In this document: piece by piece, positions 1 to 4,945 of the stretch
How the letters are laid out: each line of letters opens with the position of its first letter
Numbering within the stretch: position 1 is the stretch's first letter
From: Sandarakinorhabdus sp.
Lineage (GTDB): Bacteria > Pseudomonadota > Alphaproteobacteria > Sphingomonadales > Sphingomonadaceae
Assembly: GCA_025458465.1 (NCBI GenBank)
Contig: JALOSK010000113.1
Span: 1-6,376 of the forward strand
DNA: 6,376 nt
Direction of reading: 5' to 3'
Notes under the pieces: generated by a model
Database searches by the model: none
What the model was told of the DNA's origin: nothing
Seen by the model: the letters and a program-made list of their open reading frames with translations, nothing else
Translations under genes and position numbers: made by a program

Positions 1-1158
1 CGCCTTGGTCAGCTCATACAGGCGCTGGATGGCCTTCTGCGGCAGCAGCGCCTCCCCCTTCTGTTCGAAGCCAAACGAATTGCGCGCGCGCCAGCCGGCA
101 ATCTGTTCCCACCACGCCTTCTGATCGGCTGCGCGATGACCGCGCGCGCGCCAGACCTTGAGCATATCCTCCATCACGCTGCCAACATCGCCCTGGATGG
201 CCAGATCAACCCGCACCGTCTTGTTGAAGCTGGAGCGATCGATATCGACATGGATCTTGCGACTGCCCGGGCTGAACGCATCCAGCCGGCCGGTGACGCG
301 ATCATCAAAGCGGGCGCCAAGGCAGACCATCAGGTCGCACTTGTTCATCGCCATGTTGGCTTCATAGCTGCCGTGCATGCCCAGCATGCCGAGGAACTGC
401 GGATGTTCGGCCGGGAAGCAGCCCAGCCCCATCAGCGTGCTGGTGACCGGCGCGCCGCATGCCTTGGCCAGATCGCGCAGCAACTGGCTGGCGATGGGGC
501 CGGAGTTGATGATGCCGCCACCGGTATACAGGATCGGGCGTTCAGCCGCGGCCAGCATGTCCACCGCCGCCTCGATGCTGGCCAGATCGCCCTTCACCTG
601 CGGCTTGTAGGTCTTGTGCGCGATGGTGCCCGGCTTTTCATAGCGGGCCTTCATGATCTGCACGTCCTTGGGGATATCGATCACCACCGGGCCGGGCCGG
701 CCGGACCGCGCGATATAGAAGGCCTCGTGCAGCACCGGCCCCAGCCGCGCCGTCTCCTTCACCAGATAATTATGCTTTGAACAGTGGCGCGTGATGCCCA
801 CCGTGTCACATTCCTGGAAGGCATCGGTGCCGATGAGATGTGTCGGCACCTGCCCGGTGAGCACCACCAGCGGAATCGAATCCATCAGCGCATCGGTGAT
901 GCCGGTCACGGCATTGGTGGCGCCGGGGCCGGAGGTGACCAGCACCACGCCCACCTTGCCGCTGCTGCGCGCATAACCTTCGGCAGCGTGGACGGCCGCC
1001 TGTTCATGGCGCACCAGAATGTGGCGGATGCGGCTCTGCTTGAACAACGCGTCATAGATCGGCAGCACGGCCCCGCCGGGATAGCCGAAAACAACCTCCA
1101 CCCCCAGATCGGTGAGGGCCTGCACAACGATTTCGGCGCCGGTCACTTCCGTGCCCAT
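1..1158 (-). CDS. ilvB: Acetolactate synthase (AHAS) large subunit, N-terminal 386 residues; C-terminus beyond left edge
   Basis: A ThDP- and FAD-dependent enzyme that condenses two pyruvates, or pyruvate and 2-ketobutyrate, in the first common step of valine, leucine and isoleucine synthesis. It acts in the cytosol with a small subunit (IlvN). The frame is open for 386 codons to the window edge, about two thirds of the usual 560-590 residues. Visible are the N-terminal ThDP-binding domain with FGYPGGAVLPIYDAL and the catalytic Glu in RHEQAAVHAAEGYAR (E52), the LVTSGPGATNAVTGI loop (about 75-88), GQVPTHLIGTDAFQE (102-116) with the conserved Gln103, and the central FAD-binding domain with LGARFDDRVTG (280-290). 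The C-terminal ThDP/Mg (GDG) domain is outside the window. ATG at 1158 is chosen because GGGA lies 8 nt upstream. In-frame ATGs at 1167 and 1191 would add 3 or 11 residues but have no clear ribosome site. ilvN presumably follows off the left edge. Confidence 0.97.
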   Translation of the reverse strand, partial: MGTEVTGAEIVVQALTDLGVEVVFGYPGGAVLPIYDALFKQSRIRHILVRHEQAAVHAAEGYARSSGKVGVVLVTSGPGATNAVTGITDALMDSIPLVVLTGQVPTHLIGTDAFQECDTVGITRHCSKHNYLVKETARLGPVLHEAFYIARSGRPGPVVIDIPKDVQIMKARYEKPGTIAHKTYKPQVKGDLASIEAAVDMLAAAERPILYTGGGIINSGPIASQLLRDLAKACGAPVTSTLMGLGCFPAEHPQFLGMLGMHGSYEANMAMNKCDLMVCLGARFDDRVTGRLDAFSPGSRKIHVDIDRSSFNKTVRVDLAIQGDVGSVMEDMLKVWRARGHRAADQKAWWEQIAGWRARNSFGFEQKGEALLPQKAIQRLYELTKA

Positions 1159-1204
1159 GATCTTCATCCCAAGCAAAGCGTCCGCACCCATGCGGAGCGC
1201 CGCT

Positions 1205-1231
1205 GTTATGGGAAAGAAATTGGCCGGTCAA
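1205..1231 (-). promoter_or_regulatory. Possible sigma-70-type promoter for ilvB
   Basis: On the minus strand, TTGACC (1226-1231) is a good -35 match. It is followed after 15 nt by CATAAC (1205-1210), or after 17 nt by the poorer TAACAG. Transcription would begin near 1198, leaving a leader of about 40 nt before the ATG at 1158. The -10 match and spacing are mediocre, so this is tentative. Read-through from the small gene ending at 1267 is the alternative. Confidence 0.3.
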
Positions 1232-1239
1232 GCATGTTT

Positions 1240-1258
1240 TGCGCAATTTTCATGCGCA
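1240..1258. repeat. Small dyad (TGCGCA arms) between the small exported-protein gene and ilvB
   Basis: Two TGCGCA arms (1240-1245 and 1253-1258) flank a 7-nt AT-rich centre. The dyad begins 9 bp after the stop of the small gene and lies just upstream of the candidate ilvB -35. A 6-bp stem without a following T-run is a poor terminator, so an operator-like site or chance is equally likely. Confidence 0.3.
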
Positions 1259-1266
1259 TTCGCCAG

Positions 1267-1587
1267 TCACGAGGTAACTTCTGGCAACCCCAGCTTGTGA
1301 GCCGGCTTGCGTGGCCGGAACGCCATGCCCAACACCAGCAAACCCACGATACCGGCAACCGCAGCCGGCGGCATACTCTCATTGTCGCGGGGACCAGTGC
1401 TGGCAGCCTGGCCGGCAGGTGCAGCGCAGGCCCCGTTGCCGCCATCCGCCGTCAGACAGAGCGCGCTGTCCACCGCCGCCGGGGCGGCCGGCGCAACCAT
1501 CGGCGTTTCAATCAGCCGCGCCGCATTGGCCACACCCACCGGCGTGACCGCAAACAGACCCACCACCGCAACAAACGCGATTCGCAT
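1267..1587 (-). CDS. Small predicted exported protein with C-terminal membrane anchor, function unknown
   Basis: A 106-residue protein I cannot assign to a family. Residues 1-22 look like a signal peptide (Met-Arg, a hydrophobic core, then ANA-A cleavage near residue 22). The middle is rich in Ala and Pro, with a possible disulfide pair Cys44/Cys54. Residues about 72-90 are a second hydrophobic segment beginning SMPPAAVAG and ending in a basic patch RPRK (91-94), followed by a 12-residue polar tail. The layout recalls surface proteins anchored by a C-terminal helix and basic stop, but the diagnostic PEP motif is absent. The ATG at 1587 is set by GGAGG 7 nt upstream. The frame is open further upstream, but that part is Arg/Pro/Cys-rich, crosses the terminator and is not believable. 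The gene points the same way as the PEP-CTERM gene behind it and ilvB ahead of it. Confidence 0.7.
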   Translation of the reverse strand: MRIAFVAVVGLFAVTPVGVANAARLIETPMVAPAAPAAVDSALCLTADGGNGACAAPAGQAASTGPRDNESMPPAAVAGIVGLLVLGMAFRPRKPAHKLGLPEVTS

Positions 1588-1594
1588 CGCAACG

Positions 1595-1599
1595 CCTCC
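1595..1599 (-). promoter_or_regulatory. Ribosome binding site GGAGG that fixes the start at 1587
   Basis: GGAGG on the minus strand with a 7-nt spacer to ATG 1587. It is the strongest Shine-Dalgarno match of any gene in the window. It supports the short 106-residue reading over the 178-residue upstream extension. Confidence 0.75.
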
Positions 1600-1667
1600 A
1601 CCTGAACTCGACACCGCTCCAACCACAACTTGGTTAACGTGGCGTGACAGTGGCGGGCGGCGATGGT

Positions 1668-1683
1668 GGCAAAATGCCCACCG
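1668..1683 (-). promoter_or_regulatory. Weak sigma-54-like -24/-12 element upstream of the small exported-protein gene
   Basis: CGGTGGGCATTTTGCC on the minus strand keeps the invariant GG and TTGC at the correct 12-nt offset, but it lacks the CAC that follows GG in the consensus. If used, transcription would start near 1657, about 70 nt before the start codon. Chance is a real possibility. It matters only because the PEP-CTERM gene next door has a far better sigma-54 site. Confidence 0.2.
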
Positions 1684-1700
1684 GCCGGCCAGAAACGCAA

Positions 1701-1734
1701 GGGGCGCGGCGGTGCCAACGCACCGCCGCGCCCC
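1701..1734 (-). terminator. Strong intrinsic terminator hairpin after the PEP-CTERM gene
   Basis: A perfect 14-bp GC-rich inverted repeat: arms 1701-1714 and 1721-1734 with a 6-nt loop. It begins 19 bp past the stop codon of the PEP-CTERM gene. On the minus strand the stem is followed by the T-rich TTGCGTTTCTGG, a moderate U-tract. It separates the PEP-CTERM transcript from the small gene, implying that the latter has its own promoter within 1588-1700. Confidence 0.8.
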
Positions 1735-1753
1735 CGGCTTTGTGCAGCAACGA

Positions 1754-2494
1754 TCAGACGGCGGCGACGCGACGGCGGCGCAAGGCGGCGCCCACCAGGC
1801 CAAAACCCGAGATCAGCATCAGCCAGCTTGCCGGTTCCGGCACGCCCAGCGGCGATGGTGGGATCACCACATCGGCCGGATCGGTGGTGAAGATGGCAAA
1901 CGCCCGATCAATCACGATGTCCTTGGCCGGCGAACCGTTGGAATTGTACACCAACGCCGTTTCGTAAAAGCCGGTCCTCACGATCTGGCCGACGCCCGAG
2001 GCATAGAACCAGTTCCGCCCGGTCGATTGAGCGGTGATGTTCGTGAAGGCCACCGGAATGCCGAGGATCGTGACCTGCAGGCTGGCATTGTTGGGGTTCG
2101 CGAGGCCATTGGCCGGCAGATAGAAGCTGAAGCCCACCCGATAATTGCCCGGCGTCAACCGCGTGAGCTGGAACAGGGTTTCGTTGACCGATTGATCCCC
2201 CACGAAATAGGCGCCGAAATTGCCCACTGCATCCGGGCTGGCCGAAATCGCGTTGTCTGGCGCCACGGCTTCGCCAAACGCACCGTTGGGATAGCTGGCC
2301 CCGCTGTTGTAACCGATCACGCTGGCCGGCGTGTTCGATCCGCCACCCGCCGGCGTGTTGCGCTTGGACCAGCCGTGAAAGCTGTTCACCCCCGGCGCGC
2401 CAGCGGCTTCGAAGCTGCCATTGATGATGAGATTGGTCACCGCCGCAGCCGGCGACGCTGCCAGCAGACTGGCAGCAAGAAATGCGCGAAACAT
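1754..2494 (-). CDS. PEP-CTERM sorting domain protein (exported, surface-targeted)
   Basis: A 246-residue secreted protein. Residues 1-18 form a signal peptide (MFRAFLAASLLAASPAAA). The body opens with NLIINGSFE (21-29), then HGW (40-42), the N-terminal signature of the galactose-binding-like beta-sandwiches common in PEP-CTERM and DUF642-type proteins, so it may bind carbohydrate or matrix. The C-terminus is a classic PEP-CTERM signal: VPEP at 218-221, a hydrophobic helix at about 223-238 and RRRR at 239-242. In this family an exosortase recognises and processes the tail during export, usually in species making exopolysaccharide. No exosortase is in the window. Start ATG 2494 has GGGGG 6 nt upstream. 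It appears to be a single-gene transcript, between a sigma-54-like promoter (2549-2564) and the hairpin at 1701-1734. The exact role is unknown. Confidence 0.95.
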   Translation of the reverse strand: MFRAFLAASLLAASPAAAVTNLIINGSFEAAGAPGVNSFHGWSKRNTPAGGGSNTPASVIGYNSGASYPNGAFGEAVAPDNAISASPDAVGNFGAYFVGDQSVNETLFQLTRLTPGNYRVGFSFYLPANGLANPNNASLQVTILGIPVAFTNITAQSTGRNWFYASGVGQIVRTGFYETALVYNSNGSPAKDIVIDRAFAIFTTDPADVVIPPSPLGVPEPASWLMLISGFGLVGAALRRRRVAAV

Positions 2495-2517
2495 GAAAGA
2501 CCCCCAAACGCAAAGAC

Positions 2518-2539
2518 ACGCAGCCCTCGCTGGCTGCGT
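2518..2539 (-). other. Hairpin at the predicted 5' end of the PEP-CTERM mRNA
   Basis: An 8-bp perfect stem, ACGCAGCC / GGCTGCGT, with a 6-nt loop. If the sigma-54 site at 2549-2564 is used, +1 falls near 2538, so this hairpin would be the first structure of the transcript, ending about 23 nt before the start codon. It could protect the mRNA 5' end or be a protein-binding dyad overlapping +1. The T-rich run after it on the minus strand (TGTCTTTGCGTTT) also allows a weak terminator for miaA, which ends 109 bp earlier. Confidence 0.5.
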
Positions 2540-2548
2540 CCAATTCAG

Positions 2549-2564
2549 TGCAGGAATCGTGCCA
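2549..2564 (-). promoter_or_regulatory. Sigma-54 (RpoN) -24/-12 promoter for the PEP-CTERM gene
   Basis: The minus strand reads TGGCACGATTCCTGCA. Against the RpoN consensus TGGCACGNNNNTTGCW, every defined position matches except one (C for the first T of TTGC), and the invariant GG and GC are correctly spaced. It lies in the non-coding gap between miaA and the PEP-CTERM gene, in the right orientation. Predicted +1 is near 2538 and the leader is about 44 nt. Sigma-54 control requires an AAA+ activator. PEP-CTERM/exosortase genomes often encode such a regulator (PrsR) and its sensor kinase (PrsK). Confidence 0.75.
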
Positions 2565-2598
2565 GATCGGACTTTTCGCGATTCTCAGGCGCTTGGCC

Positions 2599-2620
2599 AC
2601 AGATGCAAAATGCAACCTGT
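2599..2620. promoter_or_regulatory. Imperfect dyad, candidate upstream activator site
   Basis: ACAG-a-TGCA-AAA-TGCA-ac-CTGT is a nearly symmetric 22-bp element 61-82 bp upstream of the predicted sigma-54 start. Symmetric sites for NtrC-family activators often lie at -80 to -150, so this one would be slightly close. Symmetry is broken by one extra base and the assignment is speculative. Confidence 0.25.
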
Positions 2621-2647
2621 AAACAAGGCCGACAGTGATCATGATTT

Positions 2648-3547
2648 TTATTGCAAATTGAAAAGCTTGTCGATCCGTTGCCAATCAGGAAACTGGTTGC
2701 GCATCCAGGTCTGCTGGCGCTTCTGATACTGGCGGGTGACGATCAGCGCCTGCGCCATCGCCTCTGCCAGCGGCGCCTCACCGGCCAGGTGCGCGGCCAG
2801 TTGCGGCACTGCCAGCGCCTTCATCACCGGCGCATCGGCCGGCAGGTGCAGCGCCAGCAGCGCCGCCACTTCATCCAGCGCGCCGGCCGCCAGCATCGCC
2901 ATCAACCGGGTTTCGGCACGCGCGTTCAGTTCAGGGCGCGGGCGATCAATCACGAAGCCCTGCACCGCCGCTTCGCCCAGCCCGCCTTCCCGGTGCTGCT
3001 GCCAATGGGCCAGCGGCCGCCCGGTGGCGCGCACCACCTCCAGCGCGCGCAGCGTGCGTTGCCGATCTGCCGGCATCAGCCGGGCGGCGGCTTGCGGGTC
3101 TTCGGCTTCCAGCGCGGCGCGCGCCGCGGCCGTGTCCAGCGACCGCACCGCGCTGCGCACATCATCCGGAATGGCCGGCACCGGCGCCAACCCGTTGATC
3201 AATGCCGCCAGATACAGGCCGGTGCCGCCAACGATGATCGGATGCAGGCCATCACGGCGGGCAGCCGCGATGGCGGCCTTCGCCATTTCGGCCCAGCGCG
3301 CGGCCGAACACACATCGTCGCCGGCCAGCACGCCATAGAGCCGGTGTGGCACGGCGGCTTCCTCTGCCAGCGATGGCCGCGCCGTGACGATGGCCAGATC
3401 GCGATACATCTGGCTGGCATCGGCATTGATGATCACGCCGCCCACCCGCGCCGCCAGTTGGAGCGCCAGCGCGGACTTGCCGCCGGCCGTCGGCCCTGTC
3501 AGGACGATCACCCGTTCAGGATCGAGGTTTATGTCAGACGCGCTCAT
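2648..3547 (-). CDS. miaA: tRNA dimethylallyltransferase (IPP transferase)
   Basis: Transfers a dimethylallyl group from DMAPP to N6 of A37 in tRNAs reading UNN codons; MiaB can then thiolate it. The protein has 299 residues, within the usual 300-315 range. It has the P-loop GPTAGGKS (18-25), the catalytic-site motif NADASQMYRDL (41-51, Asp43), RPS then HRLYGVL (58-74), VGGTGLYL (106-113), the DRQRTLRALEVVRATGRPL segment (161-179) and the C-terminal tRNA-contact motif TRQYQKRQQTWMRN (271-284). In the stretch VMKALAVPQL (241-250) an Ala (246) stands where most homologues have Gly. ATG 3547 is preferred to the adjacent ATG 3550 because AGGG lies 5 nt upstream of it. The start overlaps the 5' end of divergent serB by 17 bp, so the promoter must lie inside serB. 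A longer in-frame reading to 3805 is antisense to serB and is rejected. Confidence 0.96.
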   Translation of the reverse strand: MSASDINLDPERVIVLTGPTAGGKSALALQLAARVGGVIINADASQMYRDLAIVTARPSLAEEAAVPHRLYGVLAGDDVCSAARWAEMAKAAIAAARRDGLHPIIVGGTGLYLAALINGLAPVPAIPDDVRSAVRSLDTAAARAALEAEDPQAAARLMPADRQRTLRALEVVRATGRPLAHWQQHREGGLGEAAVQGFVIDRPRPELNARAETRLMAMLAAGALDEVAALLALHLPADAPVMKALAVPQLAAHLAGEAPLAEAMAQALIVTRQYQKRQQTWMRNQFPDWQRIDKLFNLQ

Positions 3548-4424
3548 CATCACCCTGGTTGCCGAAGGCGCCTTGTCACCCGGCGACGTGTCGGCCGCAA
3601 GCGATGTCGTGCGCGGGGTGAGAGCGCAGCCGGTGGCGCAAAGCTGGCTGGAAGCCGGCGACGCCTTCGACATATTGGCGCGCGGCGATGCCAAAACCGT
3701 GCGCGCCGCCCTGGAAGAGGCGCTGCCAGCGGTGGACATCATCGTGCAGCCCGGCACCGCCCCGCGCCGCAAGCGGCTGATCGTGGCGGACATGGATTCC
3801 ACCATGATCCAATGCGAATGTATCGATGAACTGGCCGATTATGCCGGCATCAAGGCGGAAGTGGCCGCCATCACCGAAGCCGCGATGCGCGGCGAACTGG
3901 ATTTTGCCGGCGCCCTGAAGGCCCGCGTCGCCCTTCTGAAAGGCCTGCCCGTCGCCACGCTGGACCAGTGCCGCGCAGAACGCGTGCGGCTGATGCCCGG
4001 TGCGCAGGCGCTGGTGCGCACCATGGTGGCGAACGGCGCGCGATCACTGCTGGTATCGGGCGGCTTCATGCCCTTTGCCGTGCCGGTGGCGCGCGAAATC
4101 GGCTTTGCCCGCGCCATTGCCAACCGGCTGGATGTGGAGGCTGACGTGCTGGCCGGCACGGTTGCCGAACCCATCGTCGATGCGGCCGTGAAGAAGGCGC
4201 TGCTGGAAGCCGACGGCACGCCTCTGGCCGCTGCACTGGCGGTGGGCGATGGCGCCAACGACATTCCGATGATCGAAACAGCCGCCGGCGCAGGCGGCCT
4301 TGGCATCGCCTATCACGCCAAACCGAAAACCGCCGCCGCCGCGATGGCGCAGGTGCGCCACGGCGACCTGACCGTGCTGCTGCGCGCGCAAGGCTATCGC
4401 CGCGCCGATTGGGCGCAGGCCTAA
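3531..4424 (+). CDS. serB: Phosphoserine phosphatase
   Basis: A HAD-family enzyme that hydrolyses O-phospho-L-serine to serine, the last step of serine synthesis. It has 297 residues. Residues 1-78 form a short N-terminal region in the place of the ACT-like domain of SerB. The HAD core follows, with motif I DMDSTM (87-92; nucleophile Asp87, acid/base Asp89), the substrate-contact Glu in ECIDE (96-100), motif II SGG (176-178), the Lys pair 221-222 as motif III, and motif IV GDGAND (239-244). ATG 3531 is chosen because it gives the expected N-terminus and AGGA lies 9 nt upstream (GAGG 3 nt). Earlier in-frame ATGs lie in sequence antisense to miaA. The 5' end overlaps miaA head-to-head, and the TAA stop overlaps the stop of the convergent DUF2177 gene. 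Confidence 0.97.
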   Translation: MSDALIITLVAEGALSPGDVSAASDVVRGVRAQPVAQSWLEAGDAFDILARGDAKTVRAALEEALPAVDIIVQPGTAPRRKRLIVADMDSTMIQCECIDELADYAGIKAEVAAITEAAMRGELDFAGALKARVALLKGLPVATLDQCRAERVRLMPGAQALVRTMVANGARSLLVSGGFMPFAVPVAREIGFARAIANRLDVEADVLAGTVAEPIVDAAVKKALLEADGTPLAAALAVGDGANDIPMIETAAGAGGLGIAYHAKPKTAAAAMAQVRHGDLTVLLRAQGYRRADWAQA

Positions 4425-4852
4425 GCCGGGAAGAAGCGGTTCATCACCCAGCCGGTGATGAAGGTGCCGGCGGCTGCGGTGCCGCCGGTGAGCACGGTGC
4501 CCCAGATCAGATCGAGCACCGTCACCTTCAGGCTCCACACCTTCAGCGTGGCATAGTTGGTGAAATCATAGGTGGCATAGCACAGGAAGCCGAGGACGGC
4601 GCCCTGCAGCGCGGCGCGGGCCCAACCCGCGTCAGCGCCGTCCGTCAAGCCCGGCAGCACCGCGAAATAGAGGATGCCGCCAATGTAGATGGCATAGAAG
4701 ATCATCGCCGGCACCAGGCGGAAGCCGCTTTCCATCATCACCGGGCCGATTTCGGGCTTGTACAGGCGCGGCGCCATGTTGATCAGCCACACGCTGTCGA
4801 TCGCGGCAAAGGCGATCAGGGTGGAAAGATAGGCGATGATGATTTTCGTCAT
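4421..4852 (-). CDS. DUF2177 family inner-membrane protein
   Basis: A 143-residue integral membrane protein with four hydrophobic segments, at about 3-22, 48-68, 78-102 and 110-135. Typical DUF2177 features are the AYLSTLIAFAAIDSVWL opening with Asp in helix 1, PAMIFYAIYIGGILYFAV in helix 2, and the YATYDFTNYATLKVW loop (about 91-105), followed by a helix with DLIWG. The biochemical role of the family is not established. ATG 4852 is chosen because the protein then opens directly with helix 1, as relatives do. A GTG at 4888 would add 12 residues but lacks a well-spaced ribosome site. The gene is divergent from the acyltransferase across 93 bp. Its TAG stop (4421-4423) lies inside the end of serB. 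Confidence 0.88.
   Translation of the reverse strand: MTKIIIAYLSTLIAFAAIDSVWLINMAPRLYKPEIGPVMMESGFRLVPAMIFYAIYIGGILYFAVLPGLTDGADAGWARAALQGAVLGFLCYATYDFTNYATLKVWSLKVTVLDLIWGTVLTGGTAAAGTFITGWVMNRFFPA
4440..4488. other. Two tandem hairpins inside the 3' end of the DUF2177 gene, just past serB
   Basis: The first is an 8-bp perfect stem TTCATCAC / GTGATGAA with a 7-nt loop (4440-4462). The second is an 8-bp perfect stem CCGGCGGC / GCCGCCGG with a 6-nt loop (4467-4488). They begin 16 bp after the serB stop and are coding for the last helix of the opposite gene. Neither is followed by a T-run. They could pause or end serB transcription, or simply reflect GC-rich coding sequence. Confidence 0.35.
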
Positions 4853-4881
4853 GCGCCCGCCATAGCGGGGCAATGCCGCAT

Positions 4882-4911
4882 TTGACACGCCCCCATGCCA
4901 TCCGCGATGCT
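4882..4911 (+). promoter_or_regulatory. Possible sigma-70 promoter for the acyltransferase-DUF1295 pair
   Basis: A perfect -35 TTGACA (4882-4887) is followed after 18 nt by GATGCT (4906-4911), a 3/6 match to the -10 box. Transcription would start near 4918, about 28 nt before ATG 4946. The location in the divergent gap is right, but the -10 is weak. I see no convincing promoter for the DUF2177 gene on the other strand. Confidence 0.4.
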
Positions 4912-4945
4912 GTGTCGCTGGGGAGAGAAGAAGGATGATCGCCGC

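Noticed and set aside
80..150. Alternating GCGCGCG runs as possible structural DNA
   Set aside because: They encode Arg-Ala-Arg in two places of ilvB and are short, as expected from codon usage at this GC content.
136..780. 214-codon plus-strand open frame
   Set aside because: It is antisense to ilvB, which has continuous, family-typical protein sequence here. The translated product is His/Arg/Ala-rich low-complexity sequence of the kind produced opposite high-GC genes.
1588..1803. 72-residue extension of the small exported protein
   Set aside because: It would bury the signal peptide, cross a strong terminator and overlap the PEP-CTERM gene. GGAGG marks the start at 1587.
1307..2638. 443-codon plus-strand open frame
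   Set aside because: It runs antisense across the small gene, the terminator and the PEP-CTERM gene. It has Arg/Pro/Ala-rich composition, no recognisable domain and no ribosome site.
3548..3805. N-terminal extension of miaA by 86 residues
   Set aside because: The extension is antisense to serB coding sequence, and MiaA proteins begin a few residues before the P-loop.
2651..3829. 392-codon plus-strand open frame
   Set aside because: It is antisense to miaA and then runs out of frame with serB. Its composition is Arg/His/Gly-rich, typical of a shadow frame.
4853..4888. GTG start for the DUF2177 gene
   Set aside because: It has no well-spaced ribosome site, and the added 12 residues precede the conserved first helix.
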